This document shows positions 21,048-36,100 of a stretch of 64,000 nt of DNA, piece after piece (position 1 is the stretch's first letter; each line of letters opens with the position of its first letter). A program made the position numbers and the translations under genes. The DNA lies in contig CAZCVI010000002.1 in the NCBI GenBank assembly GCA_964502145.1, positions 237,554-301,553 on the forward strand. The letters are read 5' to 3'. The DNA is from CAZCVI01 sp964502145. GTDB taxonomy: Bacteria; Acidobacteriota; Aminicenantia; UBA2199. The notes beneath the pieces are model-generated. The model did no database searches. It was not told the DNA's origin and worked only from the letters and a program-made list of their open reading frames with translations.

Positions 21048-21122
21048 TTACAACTATTTATGAAATTGGCTGTCAAGTCAGGTTTAAACAATCATTTATG
21101 CTATTAACTTAAAAGGAAACGC

Positions 21123-24100
21123 ATGACCAAGATAACTAGCCCTGAAACAGGATTGGAAATTGCCGTGATTGGCATGTCTGGGAAATTTCCCGGTGCCAAT
21201 ACCCTGGACGTATTCTGGAACAATTTGAAAAATGGCGTGGAAACTATTTCCTGGTTCACTGCCGCAGAGTTGCACGCGTGCGGTGTCAGCGAAATTATGC
21301 TGGCCAACCCCAATTATGTCAAAGCCTTTGGTAAACTGGAAGACAAAGGCTATTTTGATAGCGCCTTTTTCGGCTACACTCCCAAAGAAGCAGAAACCCT
21401 GGAACCCTCGGCCCGCTTGTTCCACGAATGCGCCTGGGAAGCTTTGGAAGATGCGGGTTATGATCCCATCGAGTACAGTGGTGCCATTGGTCTTTATGCC
21501 GGGGCGTCCGATAGTTTTGATTGGCAAGTACTCAAAGCAATCAGTCGCATGAACACTCCCAATCAAGAGCAAACCATGCATATGACCGAGAATAGTCTCT
21601 TGCTCAGCACGCGCATCTCCCACAAACTGAATTTAATGGGCCCCAGTATCACCCTGTTTACCGCGTGTTCGACCGCGCTGGTAGCCATTCATACTGCGTG
21701 TCGCTCTTTATTAACCGGGGAATGCCATATTGCCCTGGCTGGGGCGGCTTCTGTGTCGGCTGCTAAAAAAACAGGCTACATGTACCAGGAAGGCATGATT
21801 CTGTCACCCGATGGACACTGTCGCACCTTTGATGAACGTGCCGGGGGCACTCTATACGGTGATGGAGTAGGAGTGGTGGTATTAAAACGCTTAAAACATG
21901 CCCAAGCTGAAGCGGATAATATTCTGGGTATTATCAAAGCCTCGGCTGTCAATAATGACGGCTCTGTTAAAGCCAGTTTTACCGCCCCCGGTAAAAAAAG
22001 GATCGCGGATGTGATGCGCACCACGTTAAAACTGGCCCGCTTGACCCCGGATGCCGTGGATTTTATCGAAGCCCACGGCACAGCCACTGCTTTGGGCGAT
22101 ACTATTGAGATGGAAGCGTTAAAAGAGGCGTTTGCCGTGGCTAAAAAAGGATTTTGTGGTCTGGGTTCCGTCAAATCCAATTTTGGTCACCTCGATGTCG
22201 CTGCTGGTATAGCCAGTTTTATTAAAGTCGTGTTGGCATTAACATACCGGTGCATTCCGCCTTCCTTGCATTTTGAAATTCCCAATCCCGCCATTGATTT
22301 TATTGACAGTCCCTTTTATGTGAATGCAGCACCTGTCCCTCTTGAAGGTGACGGACCATTCAGGGCCGGTGTGAGTTCCTTTGGTATTGGTGGCACCAAT
22401 GCGTTTATGATCATAGAGGCCGTGGAACCCCGTGTGGTCACAGCACAAGGGGCACAAGCGCAATTGCTGCTACTCTCTGCCCGCACCGATACGGCACTGG
22501 CACAAATGACTGCCAACTTGGCCCAGTATTTAAAAGAGCATCCCCACCTGGACCTGGGGGATATCGCTTATACCCTTCAAGTAGGCAGACGCGCTTTCAG
22601 TCGGCGCAGAATGGTGATATGTTCTACCACTGCCGAGGCGGCCACAGTATTATCGACCATGGATGTTAACCGCGTCTTCTCCTCGGTAGTCACAGGCAAA
22701 GAAAAAGCGCAGGACCAGTGCTTGCCAGTGGAAAATACCAGCCTACCTGCCACAGTAGCAGAATTAACCGAAATCGGCACTTCCTGGCTAAATGGTACAC
22801 GCATTCAGTGGCAGGAATTATATGATCGTGCCCCCACCCCGGAACACAAGCCACGGCGCATATCCCTGCCTACTTATCCCTTTGAACGGCACTATTATTG
22901 GATTGAAACGCCCCATTCGGCCATAAATCCAGTGGCCCCGGACGCGTCGGTTTTTCCACCACCCAAAGCACTACAGGATTGGTGTTATATCCCCTCATGG
23001 GAACGTGCCGATTTTTTACCCACGACACCCACGGGCATGGAAATAGTAGCGGGTTCACCGTGGTTGCTTTTCACTGAAGCACAAAGCCTGGGGGAAAGCC
23101 TCCGCGAATACCTGTTACAATACAACCGGGATGTGATCATTGTGCGATCGGGTGTCAATACACCTTTTACCCGCATACAAGATCATGAATTTGTCATCGA
23201 TCCTGCGGTGGACCTTCAGTATGATGCCTTATTTGCTGCGCTTAAACAAGCGGGCAAAATACCGGGACAGATTATTCATCTCTGGACAAGTGTCGAGGTT
23301 AGCGATTCCCATATGAAACAAACATTGGAGCGCGGCTTCTATAGTCTGCTTAATATAACCAAAGCCATTGGCACCCATGGCCTTGCCCAAGAGTTGCAGC
23401 TCCTGGTGGTTACCGCACCCATGGAAGACGTCAGCGGCGATGAACCTTTTTTGTCCCCCCAATACGCGCCTCTTTTGGGTTTTATCGACGTGTTCCCCCT
23501 GGAATATCCTGATATCACATGCGGTGTCGTGGATATGGTGTCCCCTCCCGCCCATAGTCCCAGGGAGAGCCTGTATATTCGTTATTTATTGGCTGAAATG
23601 GCCGCCGGGTTTCCTAATCCCCGCGTCGCTTATCGTGGCCACCACCGTTGGACCCGCGTTTATAAATCTCTGCGCGTGGACCCACCGCTACAACCCGTGT
23701 TAAAACACCAGGGCGTTTATTTAATCACGGGCGGACTGGGTGGCATTGGCTTAACTCTGGCCCAATATCTTTCCCAAAAGATAGCCCCCCGTTTGATCCT
23801 GATCGGACGTTCCGCCGCGACCACGCGCCAGAATTATGGCGAAATACTGGCACAAATGGAGAAAAACGGGGCCCAGATTTTAATTGCTTCCGCCAATGTG
23901 ACGGATGAAGAAAAGATGCGTCTTATTATCCTCCAGGCCGAGGAGAATTTTGGTCCCATTGATGGCATTTTCCATGCCGCTGGAATCGCCGATTATGCCG
24001 GGGTGATTGAGAAACGAACCCGGCCCCAGACCGATGAAGTGCTGGCTGCTAAAATTTATGGGACCATGGTGTTAGTGCGAATTTTTCAAGATCGTCCCGT

Positions 24101-27100
24101 GCCACCCCGTTTCCTCGTGCTTTTTTCCTCCCTGGGGAATATTCTTTACGGTGATCGGGCAGGGCAGGTGGGGTATAATGCCGCCAATCATTTCCTCGAT
24201 GCCCTGGCAAGTGCCCGCATGGTTGATTCCGGCAATGGGATGTTTATCCAGTCCATCAATTGGCCACCCTGGTTGGACACGGGCATGGCGCGACATAGTC
24301 AGGCCGGGAAAGAAAAAGGGGGCATCGCGGCCCCCGATGCGATTGAAGTTTTAGCACGCGTGTTGGGAACTTCTCTTGCCCGCGTGATCGTGTGTGCCGA
24401 GGATTTGAGCGCGCAAATAAAAAAGGTGAACCAGCCGGTGCCAGAAGTCGTGGCTGTCGCAGAAACACATGGTTTTTATCCGCGCCCGCCATTGAGCACC
24501 CCGTACGAGGAACCCCGCGACAATATCCAGGTGGCGCTGGCTAGTGTCTGGCAAAAATTCTTTGGGATTCGTACCATTGGCATTGGGGATGATTTCTTTG
24601 AATTGGGTGGCGATTCATTAAAAGCGATTACCGTGATCACAGATATTCATCGCCTGTTGGATATCCGTGTGCCGATCACCCAACTGTTTCGTACCCCCAC
24701 TATTGCCGGATTGGCCGATTATATCACGGCCACACAACATGAACAAACCGAGAGCCCGCATATTAAAACTACCTATGCGGATATCGAGCCGGTGGAAGAA
24801 CGGGAGTATTATCCGCTTTCTTCCGTGCAGACGCGCATATACATTCTCCAGCAAATGGCCCAGGGCGGCATGGGGTACAATACCCCGTTGGTGCTGGAAT
24901 TGGGCGGAGTATTGGATAAAGAACTACTGGAAGACGTGTTCCATAGTCTGCTGGCACGGCATGAAAGCTTGCGCACCTCTTTTGAATGGATTGCCGGGGA
25001 ACCGGTGCAACGTATCCACCCAGCTCCCCAATTGCAGGTGGAATATATTGATCTTACTCTTGACCAAGCCACAGAGACGGGTGATTTGCTGGCGCGAGAA
25101 GAAAAAATGATCAGTGCATTTATCAGGCCCTTTGATTTGACTGCGCCCACGCTTTTGCGGGTCGGGTTGATCCGGGAGAATTCAACAAAACATGTGTTAA
25201 TGATTGATATGCATCACATTATTACCGATGGTTCTTCTATTGGCATATTGATCCGCGAGTTCATCCTGTTTTATACCCGTCAGACCCCGTCTCCCTTGCG
25301 TATTCAATACAAGGATTACGCCTCGTGGCAGAACAGCAGCCAACAAAGGGCCGCCATCCAAAAGCAAGCAGATTTCTGGTTGGCGCAATTTGCCGGTGAG
25401 ATTCCAGTTTTAAATCTGCCCACTGATTTTGTTCGTCCCCCAGTGCAGAGTTTTACCGGGAGCACTGTTCTTTTTGAAATCGGGGCAGCAGAGACAGCCG
25501 CGTTAAAACAAATCGCCCAGCAAGAGAATGCCACTCTGTTTATGATCTTGTTTTCCCTGTACAATATTTTGCTGGCAAAAATGTGCAACCAGGAGGATAT
25601 CGTGGTGGGTACGCCCCTGGCTGGTAGAACTCATGCTGATCTGCAACAAATGATTGGTATGCTGGTCAATACCCTGGCCCTGCGAAATTATCCGGTGCCG
25701 TCGCTTACTTTTATAGAATTTTTAAAGCAAGTACAGACCAATACCCTGGCCGCTTTTGATAATCAGGATTATTTATTTGAAGACCTTGTGGAGCAGGTGA
25801 CATTAAAAATCGGTCGCGATGCCTCCCGAAACCCTATCTTTGATACCATGTTCAACTTGTTGAACTTTGGCAGCCAGTATGAAGTGGATTTAAATATCCA
25901 GGTGCCCGGTTTGAGTTTGGCAGTCAGGGAGTTTGAGCGTGGCATAGCGATTTTTGATCTTAGTTTTCATGGCACGGAGTCTGCTGAGGGCGTCGGGTTT
26001 AAAGTCGAGTATTGTAGCCATCTTTTTAAACCCGAAACCATCTGGCGCTTCATCGCTTATTTCAAAAAGATACTAGCCACCGTCCTGGTGAGCCCCAATG
26101 AAAGAATAGCGGCCATTGAGATCATTTCCGCCGCCGAAAAAGAGCAACTATTATTACACTGCAACACGATCACCACAGCATCTCCTATCCACACCACCAT
26201 CCCCGAATGGTTTGAACAACAGGTGACACGAACCCCGGATCACATTGCCCTCAGCGGGCCACAAAACCAATTATCCTATGCTGCATTAAACAAAAAATCC
26301 ACTTATCTGGCCCATTGCTTGCAAGAAAAAGGCGTTTTACCCCACACGATAGTCGCCCTCATGTTAGACCGTTCCATTGAAATGATCATTGGCATTCTGG
26401 GCATATTAAAATCCGGTGCCGCCTATCTCCCCATCATCCCAGATTATCCCCAGGACCGAATTGATTATATCGTGAAGGACAGCAGTTCAAAAGTCATCCT
26501 CACCCACCAATTCATCCAAGCAGCCACGCACCTCACTCCCATAATTCCCATAATTCCCATTACTCCCATAACTCCCACCACCCCCGCCTATATCATCTAC
26601 ACTTCCGGCACCACCGGCAAACCCAAGGGCATCCTCCTAGAACACCGCACCATAGTTAATTTAATGGAATTTCAATTCCGCTCTACCGCGATTCATTTTT
26701 CCCGTGTCTTGCAATTTGCAGCCATTGGCTTTGATGTGTCAGTGCAGGAGATATTTTCTGCTTTATTGGCCGGTGGGACATTATGTCTGCCAGATCACCA
26801 GATGAAGAGTGATATCTTGCAGTTATTCGATTTTATCGCCCGGCAGCAGGTGAATATTCTTTTCTGGCCCCCTGCCTTTTTAAAATTTGTTTTTTCCGAT
26901 CCCGACTATATCCGCCAGTTTCCCGCTTCAGTGCAGCACATTATTGCTGCCGGTGAACAGTTGGTGGTTCACCCGTTGTTGCGCCAATTTTTAAAAGAGC
27001 GGGGCGTGTTTCTGCATAATCATTATGGCCCTTCCGAGACCCATGTGGTGACCACATTAACCATCAACCCGGCGGGAGAAATTCCCGAATTCCCCGCGAT

Positions 27101-30100
27101 TGGAACACCGATCCAGAATACTGGGATTTATATTATCGATCAAAGCCATTCTCTATTACCCGTGGGTCTGGTGGGCGAACTTTGCATTGCCAGTATTGGT
27201 CTGGCGCGCGGGTATCTCAACAACCCCGAACTGACCGGCGAAAAATTTACCACGCTCTCCTTTTCCTCCACAAGAATCTACAAAACCGGCGATTTAGCCC
27301 GTTGGACCAGCGAGGGGTGTATTCAATTCCTGGGTAGAAGCGACACCCAGGTAAAAATCCGTGGCTTTCGCATTGAACTGGGAGAAATCGAGACGCAATT
27401 GCTGCACCACGACGCGATCAAAGAGGCGCTGGTAGTAGCCAAAACAGATAATAATGATGGTAGTGGCGATGATAAATATTTATGCGCCTATATTGTCGCC
27501 ACCAGAACGGTGGAAAGCGCTGAATTACATGCATTCCTGGGCAAAGAGTTACCGGAGTATATGATTCCGGCTTATTTTGTGCGCTTAGAAAAAATTCCTT
27601 TAACCGCCAATGGCAAGATAGACCGAACCGCCTTACCATTACCGCAACACACCCTGGGGAAAAGTGTTGTCCCCCCGGGTAATCCAATTGAGAAAAAACT
27701 GCGGGAGATATGGTCTGGCTTACTGCGCATTGAGAAAGAAAAAATTAGTATCCATGATAATTTTTTTGTTTTGGGCGGACATTCCTTAAAAGCAACCCTG
27801 TTGGTTTCCACTATTCACAAGGAGTTGCAGGTCAAAGTTCCCCTGTCCGAGGTATTCAAAAGCCCGACGATTCGTGGTTTGTCCAATTATATGAATACCA
27901 GTGGCCTGACTGGAAGCGAATTCCTGGCCATTGAACCGGTGGAACGCAGGGAATATTATCCGTTATCCTCGGCCCAGAAACGTCTTTATTTTCTCCAATT
28001 ATTGGACCCCGGCAGTATTAGTTACAACTTGCCCATGGTTATTCCCCTGGAAAAATGTTTGGACTCGCAGACGCTTGAATCCGCCTTGAAAAAACTGCTG
28101 GCGCACCATGAAAGTTTACGAACCGCCTTTATCCGCGTGGGGGATGACACCTTTCAGAGGGTTCACGAGCAGGTAGAATTTACCCTGGAGTATTTTGATT
28201 TATCCTTGGACGCTGTGGAAAATAAACATCAAATAGAAAAAATAGCCCGGGATTTTATTCGTCCGTTTGATTTATCCCAGGCGCCATTGTTCCGTTCCGG
28301 CCAGATCAAGATGTCCGATAATCAGAGTATTTGGTTGGTGGATATCCATCACATCGTAGCCGATGGCAGCTCCCAGACTATTTTAACCGAGGATTTTTTC
28401 ACGCTGATGCAGGGTAAATGTTTGGCCCCGTTGCCCATTCAGTATAAAGATTTTTCCCAGTGGCAGAACCACTTGTTTGCCAGTGGGCGGATAGAGGCGC
28501 AGGAAAAGTACTGGTTGGAATTATTTGCCGGTGATGTTTCCCGCGTGGCACTGCCCGTGGATTTTGAACGCCCCCCCGTGTTTACTTTTGCCGGTGACAG
28601 TTATTATTTTATGCTCGAACGCGGGGATGTCCAGGCGCTACGGGTTCTGGCCAACCGGAATGGCGCCACCCTGTACATGAATATGATGGCCCTGCTCAAT
28701 ACCTTGTTTTATAAATACACTGGGCAAACCGATATCATCATTGGCATAGGAACAGCCGGCAGGCGTCATGTTGATCTGGAATCGGTTGTAGGTATGTTTA
28801 TCAATACGCTGGCCATGCGAAATCATCCGGCGGGCGAGAAATCCTATGAACACTTTTTACAGGAAGTGTTGGCGACCAGTGTCACCGGATTGGAAAACCA
28901 GGATGTGCAGTTCGAGGCGCTGGTAGAAAAACTGGACCTCCAGAGAGACCCATCGCGAAACCCGCTGTTTGATATTCTGATTGTGGTTCAGAATTTCCGC
29001 CAAGCAGACCCAAAAAATGGCGTGGAACAAATTGCTATTCTTCCCCAAAATGCAGCGGCTATTGAATTAACCAATACCACTGCTAAATTTGATCTGACCT
29101 TTTTTGTGCAGGAACAAGGCGACGATGTCTATATTAATATAGAGTATTATACCGGACTATTTACCGCCCATACTATCCAGTGGTTTGTTTCCCATTTTAA
29201 TCGTGTGCTAAAAGCAGTTATCCAAGACCCCAACATCCGTTTAAAAGACATTTCCATTCTTTCAGACGCAGAAAAGGAGCAGATTCTTGACCACTTTAAT
29301 GATACGCGCCGCGATTACCCGCAGGATAAGTCCATCCCCGAATGTTTCGCCGAGCAGGTAGCCAAAACCCCAGATAGTCTTGCCTTGTTTGGCCTTTCTT
29401 TAAGCACCGGAGAACACGCCCCAGTCCACATCACTTACCGGGAATTACAAAATCGCGCGGCTTGTGTGGCCAATTACTTGTTTTACCAGCACCATGTCCA
29501 GCCGGATTCACCCGTGGGTGTTTTAATGGACCGTTCCGTGGAAATGATGATCGCTGTGCTGGCGATATTAGGAGTCGGAGGCGCTTATGTTCCCATTTCT
29601 CCTGCCTATCCTTTTGCACGAATTAAAAAAATGGTCAAAGATGTCGGTTTAAAGATTCTGCTCTCCCAAAATGATTATATGATAATCCTTGACCGTTTGA
29701 TGGGGGAGTGCGGGGATAATCTGGAGAATTATTTATACCTGGACAGTCCAGATGTGTACCACAAGGAACAGGTAGCAACGAATCAGATCATGGAGCGCAA
29801 GCCCTTGAATGGCGGTAATCTTGCTTATATCATTTATACTTCCGGTTCCACCGGGATCCCCAAGGGCGTGATGGTCGAACATCGCAACGTATTGCGGTTA
29901 GTGAAGAATACCAATTTTATCCAATTTAAAGAAGACGATAAAATCTTGCAAACCGGGGCCTTGGAATTTGATGCCTCCACCTTTGAAATCTGGGGCGTGT
30001 TGTTAAATGGTTTGGTATTGGTATTGGAGCGCAAAGAGACTATTTTAGCCACCGAGCTTTTAAAAGAAATATTAACCCGGCATAAAATCACCATCCTGTG

Positions 30101-33100
30101 GCTCACGGCCCCGTTTTTTAATCAGATAGTGGATGAAGATGTCCTGGTTTTTGCCCGCTTGAATCATCTGTTGGTGGGCGGGGACGTGTTGTCGCCCTCC
30201 CATATCAATCGCTTGCGTTCCAGGTTCCCCCGGCTTCAGGTCACCAATGGATATGGCCCCACCGAAAACACCACCTTTTCCACCACCTTTTTAATTGAAA
30301 GAAACTATCTCAAACGTATTCCCATTGGTAAGCCTATCGCCAATTCCACTGTTTATGTGCTGGATAAAGACGGGCATTTACTCCCGCCCCGTATACCCGG
30401 ACAATTATATACTGGCGGTGATGGTGTCGCCAGAGGTTACTTAAACAGCCCTGAATTAACCCATGAGAAATTTATCACCTTGGAAGGATTATCCCATTCC
30501 CCTACAAGATTGTATCAGACTGGAGATCAAGCCAAATGGCGTGCCGATGGCGTCATAGAATTTTTAGGTCGTTTCGACAACCAAGTCAAGATTCGCGGGT
30601 ATCGCATCGAGATGGCCGAGATAACCAATCGTTTATTAACCTATACCGGGGTTAAAGAGGCGGTGGTCATTGATCTGGAAGAAACCACGGGCAGTAAGTA
30701 TCTCTGTGCTTATGTGGTTATCGCGGAGGGGTTCCCACTCACCGGATTAAAGGAGTTGCTGGCCAAAGAATTACCCGATTATATGATGCCCGCCTATTTT
30801 ATTCCCATAAAAACTATTCCCCTCACAACCAATGGCAAAGTAAATCGCAAGGCCCTGCCCAAACCAGAAACCACCCCGCTGGATGGCAATGTGTATGGCC
30901 AATATGTGGCGCCACGGAACGAAATAGAAAAAAAACTGGTAGCAATCTGGCAGGATGTCTTATCGCGGTCTCATTTAGACATCGGTATTGATCATGATTT
31001 TTTCCAATTGGGCGGGCATTCCTTAAAAGCCACGGTGCTTGTCTCCAAGATTCATCAGGTTTTCCAGGTAAAAGTGCCCTTGGTTGAGATATTCAAAACC
31101 CCCAGGATACGTCAATTGGCCGAATATATCACAGCGACGACCAAAGAGTCTTTTATCGCCATCCAACCGGTAGAAACAAAAGAATATTACCTGTTATCTT
31201 CCGCCCAGAAACGACTGTATTTCTTGCACCAGTTGGCACCCGAAAGCACCGGCTACAACATGCCCGAAATCATTCCCCTGGCACCACATTTTGCCATAGA
31301 AAAAGTGGAAAAAACCTTTGCGTTATTAATCGCAAGGCATGAAAGTCTGCGCACTGCCTATTTTACCGTGGACGAGTTGCCCGTGCAGAAGATTCATGAC
31401 CCAATCCCATTCAAAATAGAAAAAATAGGAAACATGACGGATATGACAGAGCATTTTATCCGGCCCTTTGATTTGTCTCAAGCCCCGTTGTTACGGGTAG
31501 GTTGGCTTCAGCAAAAAAACAATGCCCTGCTTTTCATTGATATGCATCATATCATTTCCGATGGTGTATCCCAGACTATTTTACGACAGGATTTTATGGC
31601 ATTGTACCAGGACCAAGAATTACTTCCGTTGCGCATCCAATACAAAGATTATGCAGCCTGGCAAAATTTAGCCAAAGAGTCGCCCGGTTTTAAGTTACAG
31701 CAAGCCTACTGGTTAAACGAATTCGCCGGTGAAATTCCCCTTATAAATTTACCCATTGACTATACCCGCCCCGCTATTCAACTCTTTGATGGCAGCAGTA
31801 TCTATTTTGCGATCACCCCCCAGGCAACCACAGCCTTAAATGAAATCGCCGAACAGGAAAATGCCACGTTGTTCATGGTATTGCTGGCTATTTTTAATGT
31901 TTTGTTGTTTAAATTGAGCCACCAGGAAGATATCATCATCGGCACACCCATCGCTGGACGCAGGCATGCCGATTTAGAAAAACTCATCGGTATGTTTGTT
32001 AATACCCTGGCACTGCGCAACTTTCCCATCGGAGAAATTCCTTTCCGGGAATTTCTCAGGCAGGTCAAAGCACGGGCCGTGGATGCCTTTGAAAACCAGG
32101 AGTTTCAATTCGAAGACCTGGTGGAAAAAATCACTGTCAATCGCGATGTCAGTCGCAATCCAGTCTTTGACGTGATGTTTGCCTTGCAAAATATGGCCGA
32201 CCAGCCAGAAGAATCCTTTTTAGAGGTCCCAGAACCAGAAAATAATAATTCTTCCAATTCCGATGATATGAACCAAACCGCAAAATTTGATTTAACCCTG
32301 GAAGCCACTCAATTGGGCAATTCATTGGGGTTTACTTTCGAGTATTGTACCAAACTCTTCAAGCGCGAAACTATCGCACGTTATGTCCTTTATTTTAAAG
32401 AAATTATCGCCCACATTCTCCTTTCCCCAGAGCACAAATTGCAGGAGATCGAGTTTTTGCCAGAAGCAGAAAGAAAGCAGATTCTATTGCAATTTAACGA
32501 TACGCAGCAGGATTATCCCCCATCCACCATTCACCAGTTATTTGCCGAGCAAGCAGAACGAACCCCGGATCATATTGCCCTCATCGGGGAGTCTTCTGGT
32601 GCTGCTTCAATTATCCAATTAACCTATGCCGCATTAAATCATAAATCCCATCACTTGTCCAGCCAATTAATCAAAAAAGGTGTATTACCCAACACCATTG
32701 TCGGTATTATGGTGGAACGGTCACTAGAAATGGTGATTGGCATAATCGCTATCTTAAAATCCAGTGCCGCCTATTTACCCATCGCTCCCGATTGCCCCGA
32801 AGATCGCAAACAATACATGTTAGTCGATAGCAATGCCAAAATCCTACTAACCGCAAACCTAATCCAAGCATCCACTCCCATCACTCCCATAATTCCCATC
32901 ACTCCCATACTTCCCATAATTCCCATACCTCCCATCACCCCCGCCTATGTCATTTACACCTCCGGTTCCACCGGCAAACCCAAAGGTGTTCTAATTTCCC
33001 ATCGCGCTGTAGTTAATCGTTTGTTTTTCGTAAGCAATCATTACCAGTTGGATGCCCATGATGTGATTTTACAAAAAACTCCCTATACCTTTGATGTCTC

Positions 33101-36100
33101 CGTGTGTGAATTATTCCGTTGGATTCTTCCCGGCGCGACATTGTGTTTGCTGCCCAGCGGCGGCGAAAACCAACCTGAGCTCATACTGGACACCATTGCC
33201 AAATATCATGTAACCACCATTGATTTTGTGCCCTCCGCGTTACATGTGTTTTTAGCATGGATGACCCTGGCTCACACCCATGATAAATGGTTATCCCTGC
33301 GATGGGTATTTATCGGGGCCGAAGTCGTTCGCCCTGAATTAGTCGCCGCCTTTAATAAGATCGTCTCTGGCCGGGGTAATATCCAGCTTATAAATGCTTA
33401 CGGCCCCACCGAGGCCACTGTTGATGTCACCTCTTTTAATTGTTCAACCCATCAATCCCAGAGTCTTATTCCCATTGGCAAACCCATGGCAAATACACAG
33501 ATTTATATTCTGGATAGTACCAAGCGCATTTTACCCATTGGTCTTTCCGGGGAATTATACATTGCTGGCGAGTGTCTCGCGTTAGGTTATTTAAACAACC
33601 CCGAATTAACCGCCGCTACATTTACCTCCTGGTCCATTGCCGCCACGGCTTCCCAAAGAATCTACAAAACCGGTGACTTGGCCCGCTGGTTGGCCGATGG
33701 GAATATCGAATTTTTAGGAAGAATCGACAACCAGGTCAAAATCAGGGGATTTCGCATCGAGTTAGGCGAGATCGAGAGTTCATTGGCTCAATATCCCGGC
33801 ATAAAAGAGGTCGTCGTTCTGATGCGTGAAGACGTAATAGGGGAGAAATATTTATGCGCCTACATTGTCACATCACCAGATATTTCAATCGCTCCATTAC
33901 GCGACTATTTATCCACCCAATTACCCGAATATATGATCCCGCCTTATTTTATACCTCTTGAGAAAATACCCGTGACACAGAATGGCAAAATAGATCGCCA
34001 AGCCTTGCCCCATCCAGAATTAAACAGCGGTAATAATTACATGGCCCCAAGAAATGAGACGGAACGGCAATTGGTAAGCCTGTGGTCTGAAATTTTAAAT
34101 ATCGAAAAAGATAGTATCAGTATAAACAGCAGCTTTTTTCATTTAGGCGGCCATTCTTTAAATGCAACCCTTCTGGTAGCGCGGATACACCAAAAATTGG
34201 CGGTCAAAGTTCCACTCGCAGAAGTATTCAGAACCTCTACCATCCGCGAATTGGCCCAATATATCACCGCGACACACAAGCAGTCCCATAGCGCCATCCC
34301 ACCCAGCGAGCAGAAAGAGTATTATCTCTTATCCTCCGCCCAGAAACGGCTGTACTTCTTACACCAATTGGCACCCAAGAGCACCGGTTACAATATGCCG
34401 GAAATTATTCCGATTTCCCCAAACCTGGAAATAGCGCGCCTGGAAAAAGCCTTCACCCAATTAATAGAAAGACATGAAAGCCTCCGCACATCCTTCTTTA
34501 CCATCAATGAATCACCCGTGCAGATCATTCATCCGCATGTTTTATTTAAAATAGCCTACGCCCAAAACATAGAGGAAGATTTTATAACGCCCTTTGATTT
34601 GACCCACGCCCCATTGTTACGGGTCGCCTGGGTTAAGCATGAAAACAAACACTGGCTTTTAGTGGATATGCACCATATCATTTCCGATGGGATATCCCAT
34701 CAAATACTGCAACGTGATTTTATGGCTCTTTATGAGCACCACGTTTTACATCCACTGCCCATCCAATACAAAGATTTTGCAGAATGGCAAAATAAACAAA
34801 AAGAGACCCCTGTTGCCACACAACAACAAGAGTATTGGGTAAACCAATTGGGCGAGAATATTCCCGTTTTGAACTTACCCATGGATTATCCGCGTCCCAC
34901 GATCCAGGTGTTTGATGGCAGCAGTGTCAGTTTTGCGATCTCCGCGCCGGAAACATTGGCTTTAAATGACATAGCCAAACACTATTCTGCCACCCTGTTC
35001 ATGGTGTTGTTGGCTATTTTTAATGTTTTGTTAGCCAAACTGAGCGGTCAGGAAGATATTATCATCGGTACTCCTGTAGCCGGACGCAGGCATACCGATT
35101 TGGAAGAGATCATCGGTATGTTTGTCAATACCCTTGCCCTGCGCAACACTCCTTGCTCCAAAACGGCATTCCCCGAATTTCTGGGAACCGTCAAAGAACG
35201 CGCTCTTGATGCCTTTGAAAACCAGGAATATCCCTTTGAAGATATTGTCGAGCATTGCCACATCAATCGCGATGTCAGTCGTAACCCTTTATTTGACGTC
35301 ATGTTTTCCTTGCAAAATAATGATGATACCACTGATTGGCAAGAAGAAACCAACAGGGATGAAGAAAAAAACCAATCCTCCAAGTTTGATTTAACCCTAA
35401 GCGCCACCCCATTGGGCAAACGGTTCGGTTTTACCTTCCAGTATTGCACAAAACTATTTAAAAGAGCGACCCTGGAACGATTTGTTCTATATTTTAAGCA
35501 GATCGTATCCAGTGTTATTCACTCTCCAGACCAAAAAATACAAGACATCCAGTGCCTACCCATAGCCGAAAAAGAACAGATTCTATTTCAATTTAACAAT
35601 ACCCATACCGAATACCCCCGCCACAAAACCCTCCATCATTTATTTGTGGAGCAAGTCGAACAAACACCCGATCACATTGCCCTCATCGGGGCAAGTTCAC
35701 AGCCTGTCCAATTGTCTTACGTCGCATTAAATGAAAAATCCAATCGTCTGGCCTTTTGGCTCCAAGAACAAGGCATTTTACCCGATACCATCGTGGCTAT
35801 TTTAGTAGAACGATCATTAGAAACAATAATAGGAATTCTCGCGATTATAAAAGCCGGTGCTGCCTATCTACCCATCGATCCCAGTTACCCACAGGAACGC
35901 ATCGATTTTATCTTAAAAGATAGCCAAGCCCACATCCTGCTCACCGATCAATTCATCCAGGAACTTACTCCCGTTACTAACGTAACTCCCATAACTCCCG
36001 TTACTAACGTAACTCCCAGAATTCCCATAATTCCCATAATTCCCATCACTCCCACAAATCTAGCCTATATTATCTACACTTCCGGTTCCACCGGCAAACC

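Larger units (their letters stand above)
20398..21122. other. 725-bp intergenic region between the two assembly lines
   Basis: This holds, in order, a short unremarkable spacer, a 21-bp tandem array (20503-20894), a large GGAC palindrome (20957-21047), and the ribosome site of the hybrid gene (AAGGAAA near 21110-21116, ATG 21123). I see no convincing sigma-70 promoter; the palindrome sits where one would be expected. Open frames on both strands here come from the 21-bp period and are not taken as genes. Confidence 0.85.

Noticed and set aside
23000..24000. Acyltransferase domain in the hybrid synthetase
   Set aside because: No GHSxGE-type motif is present. The region reads as KS flanking subdomain, then the N-terminal part of the KR.
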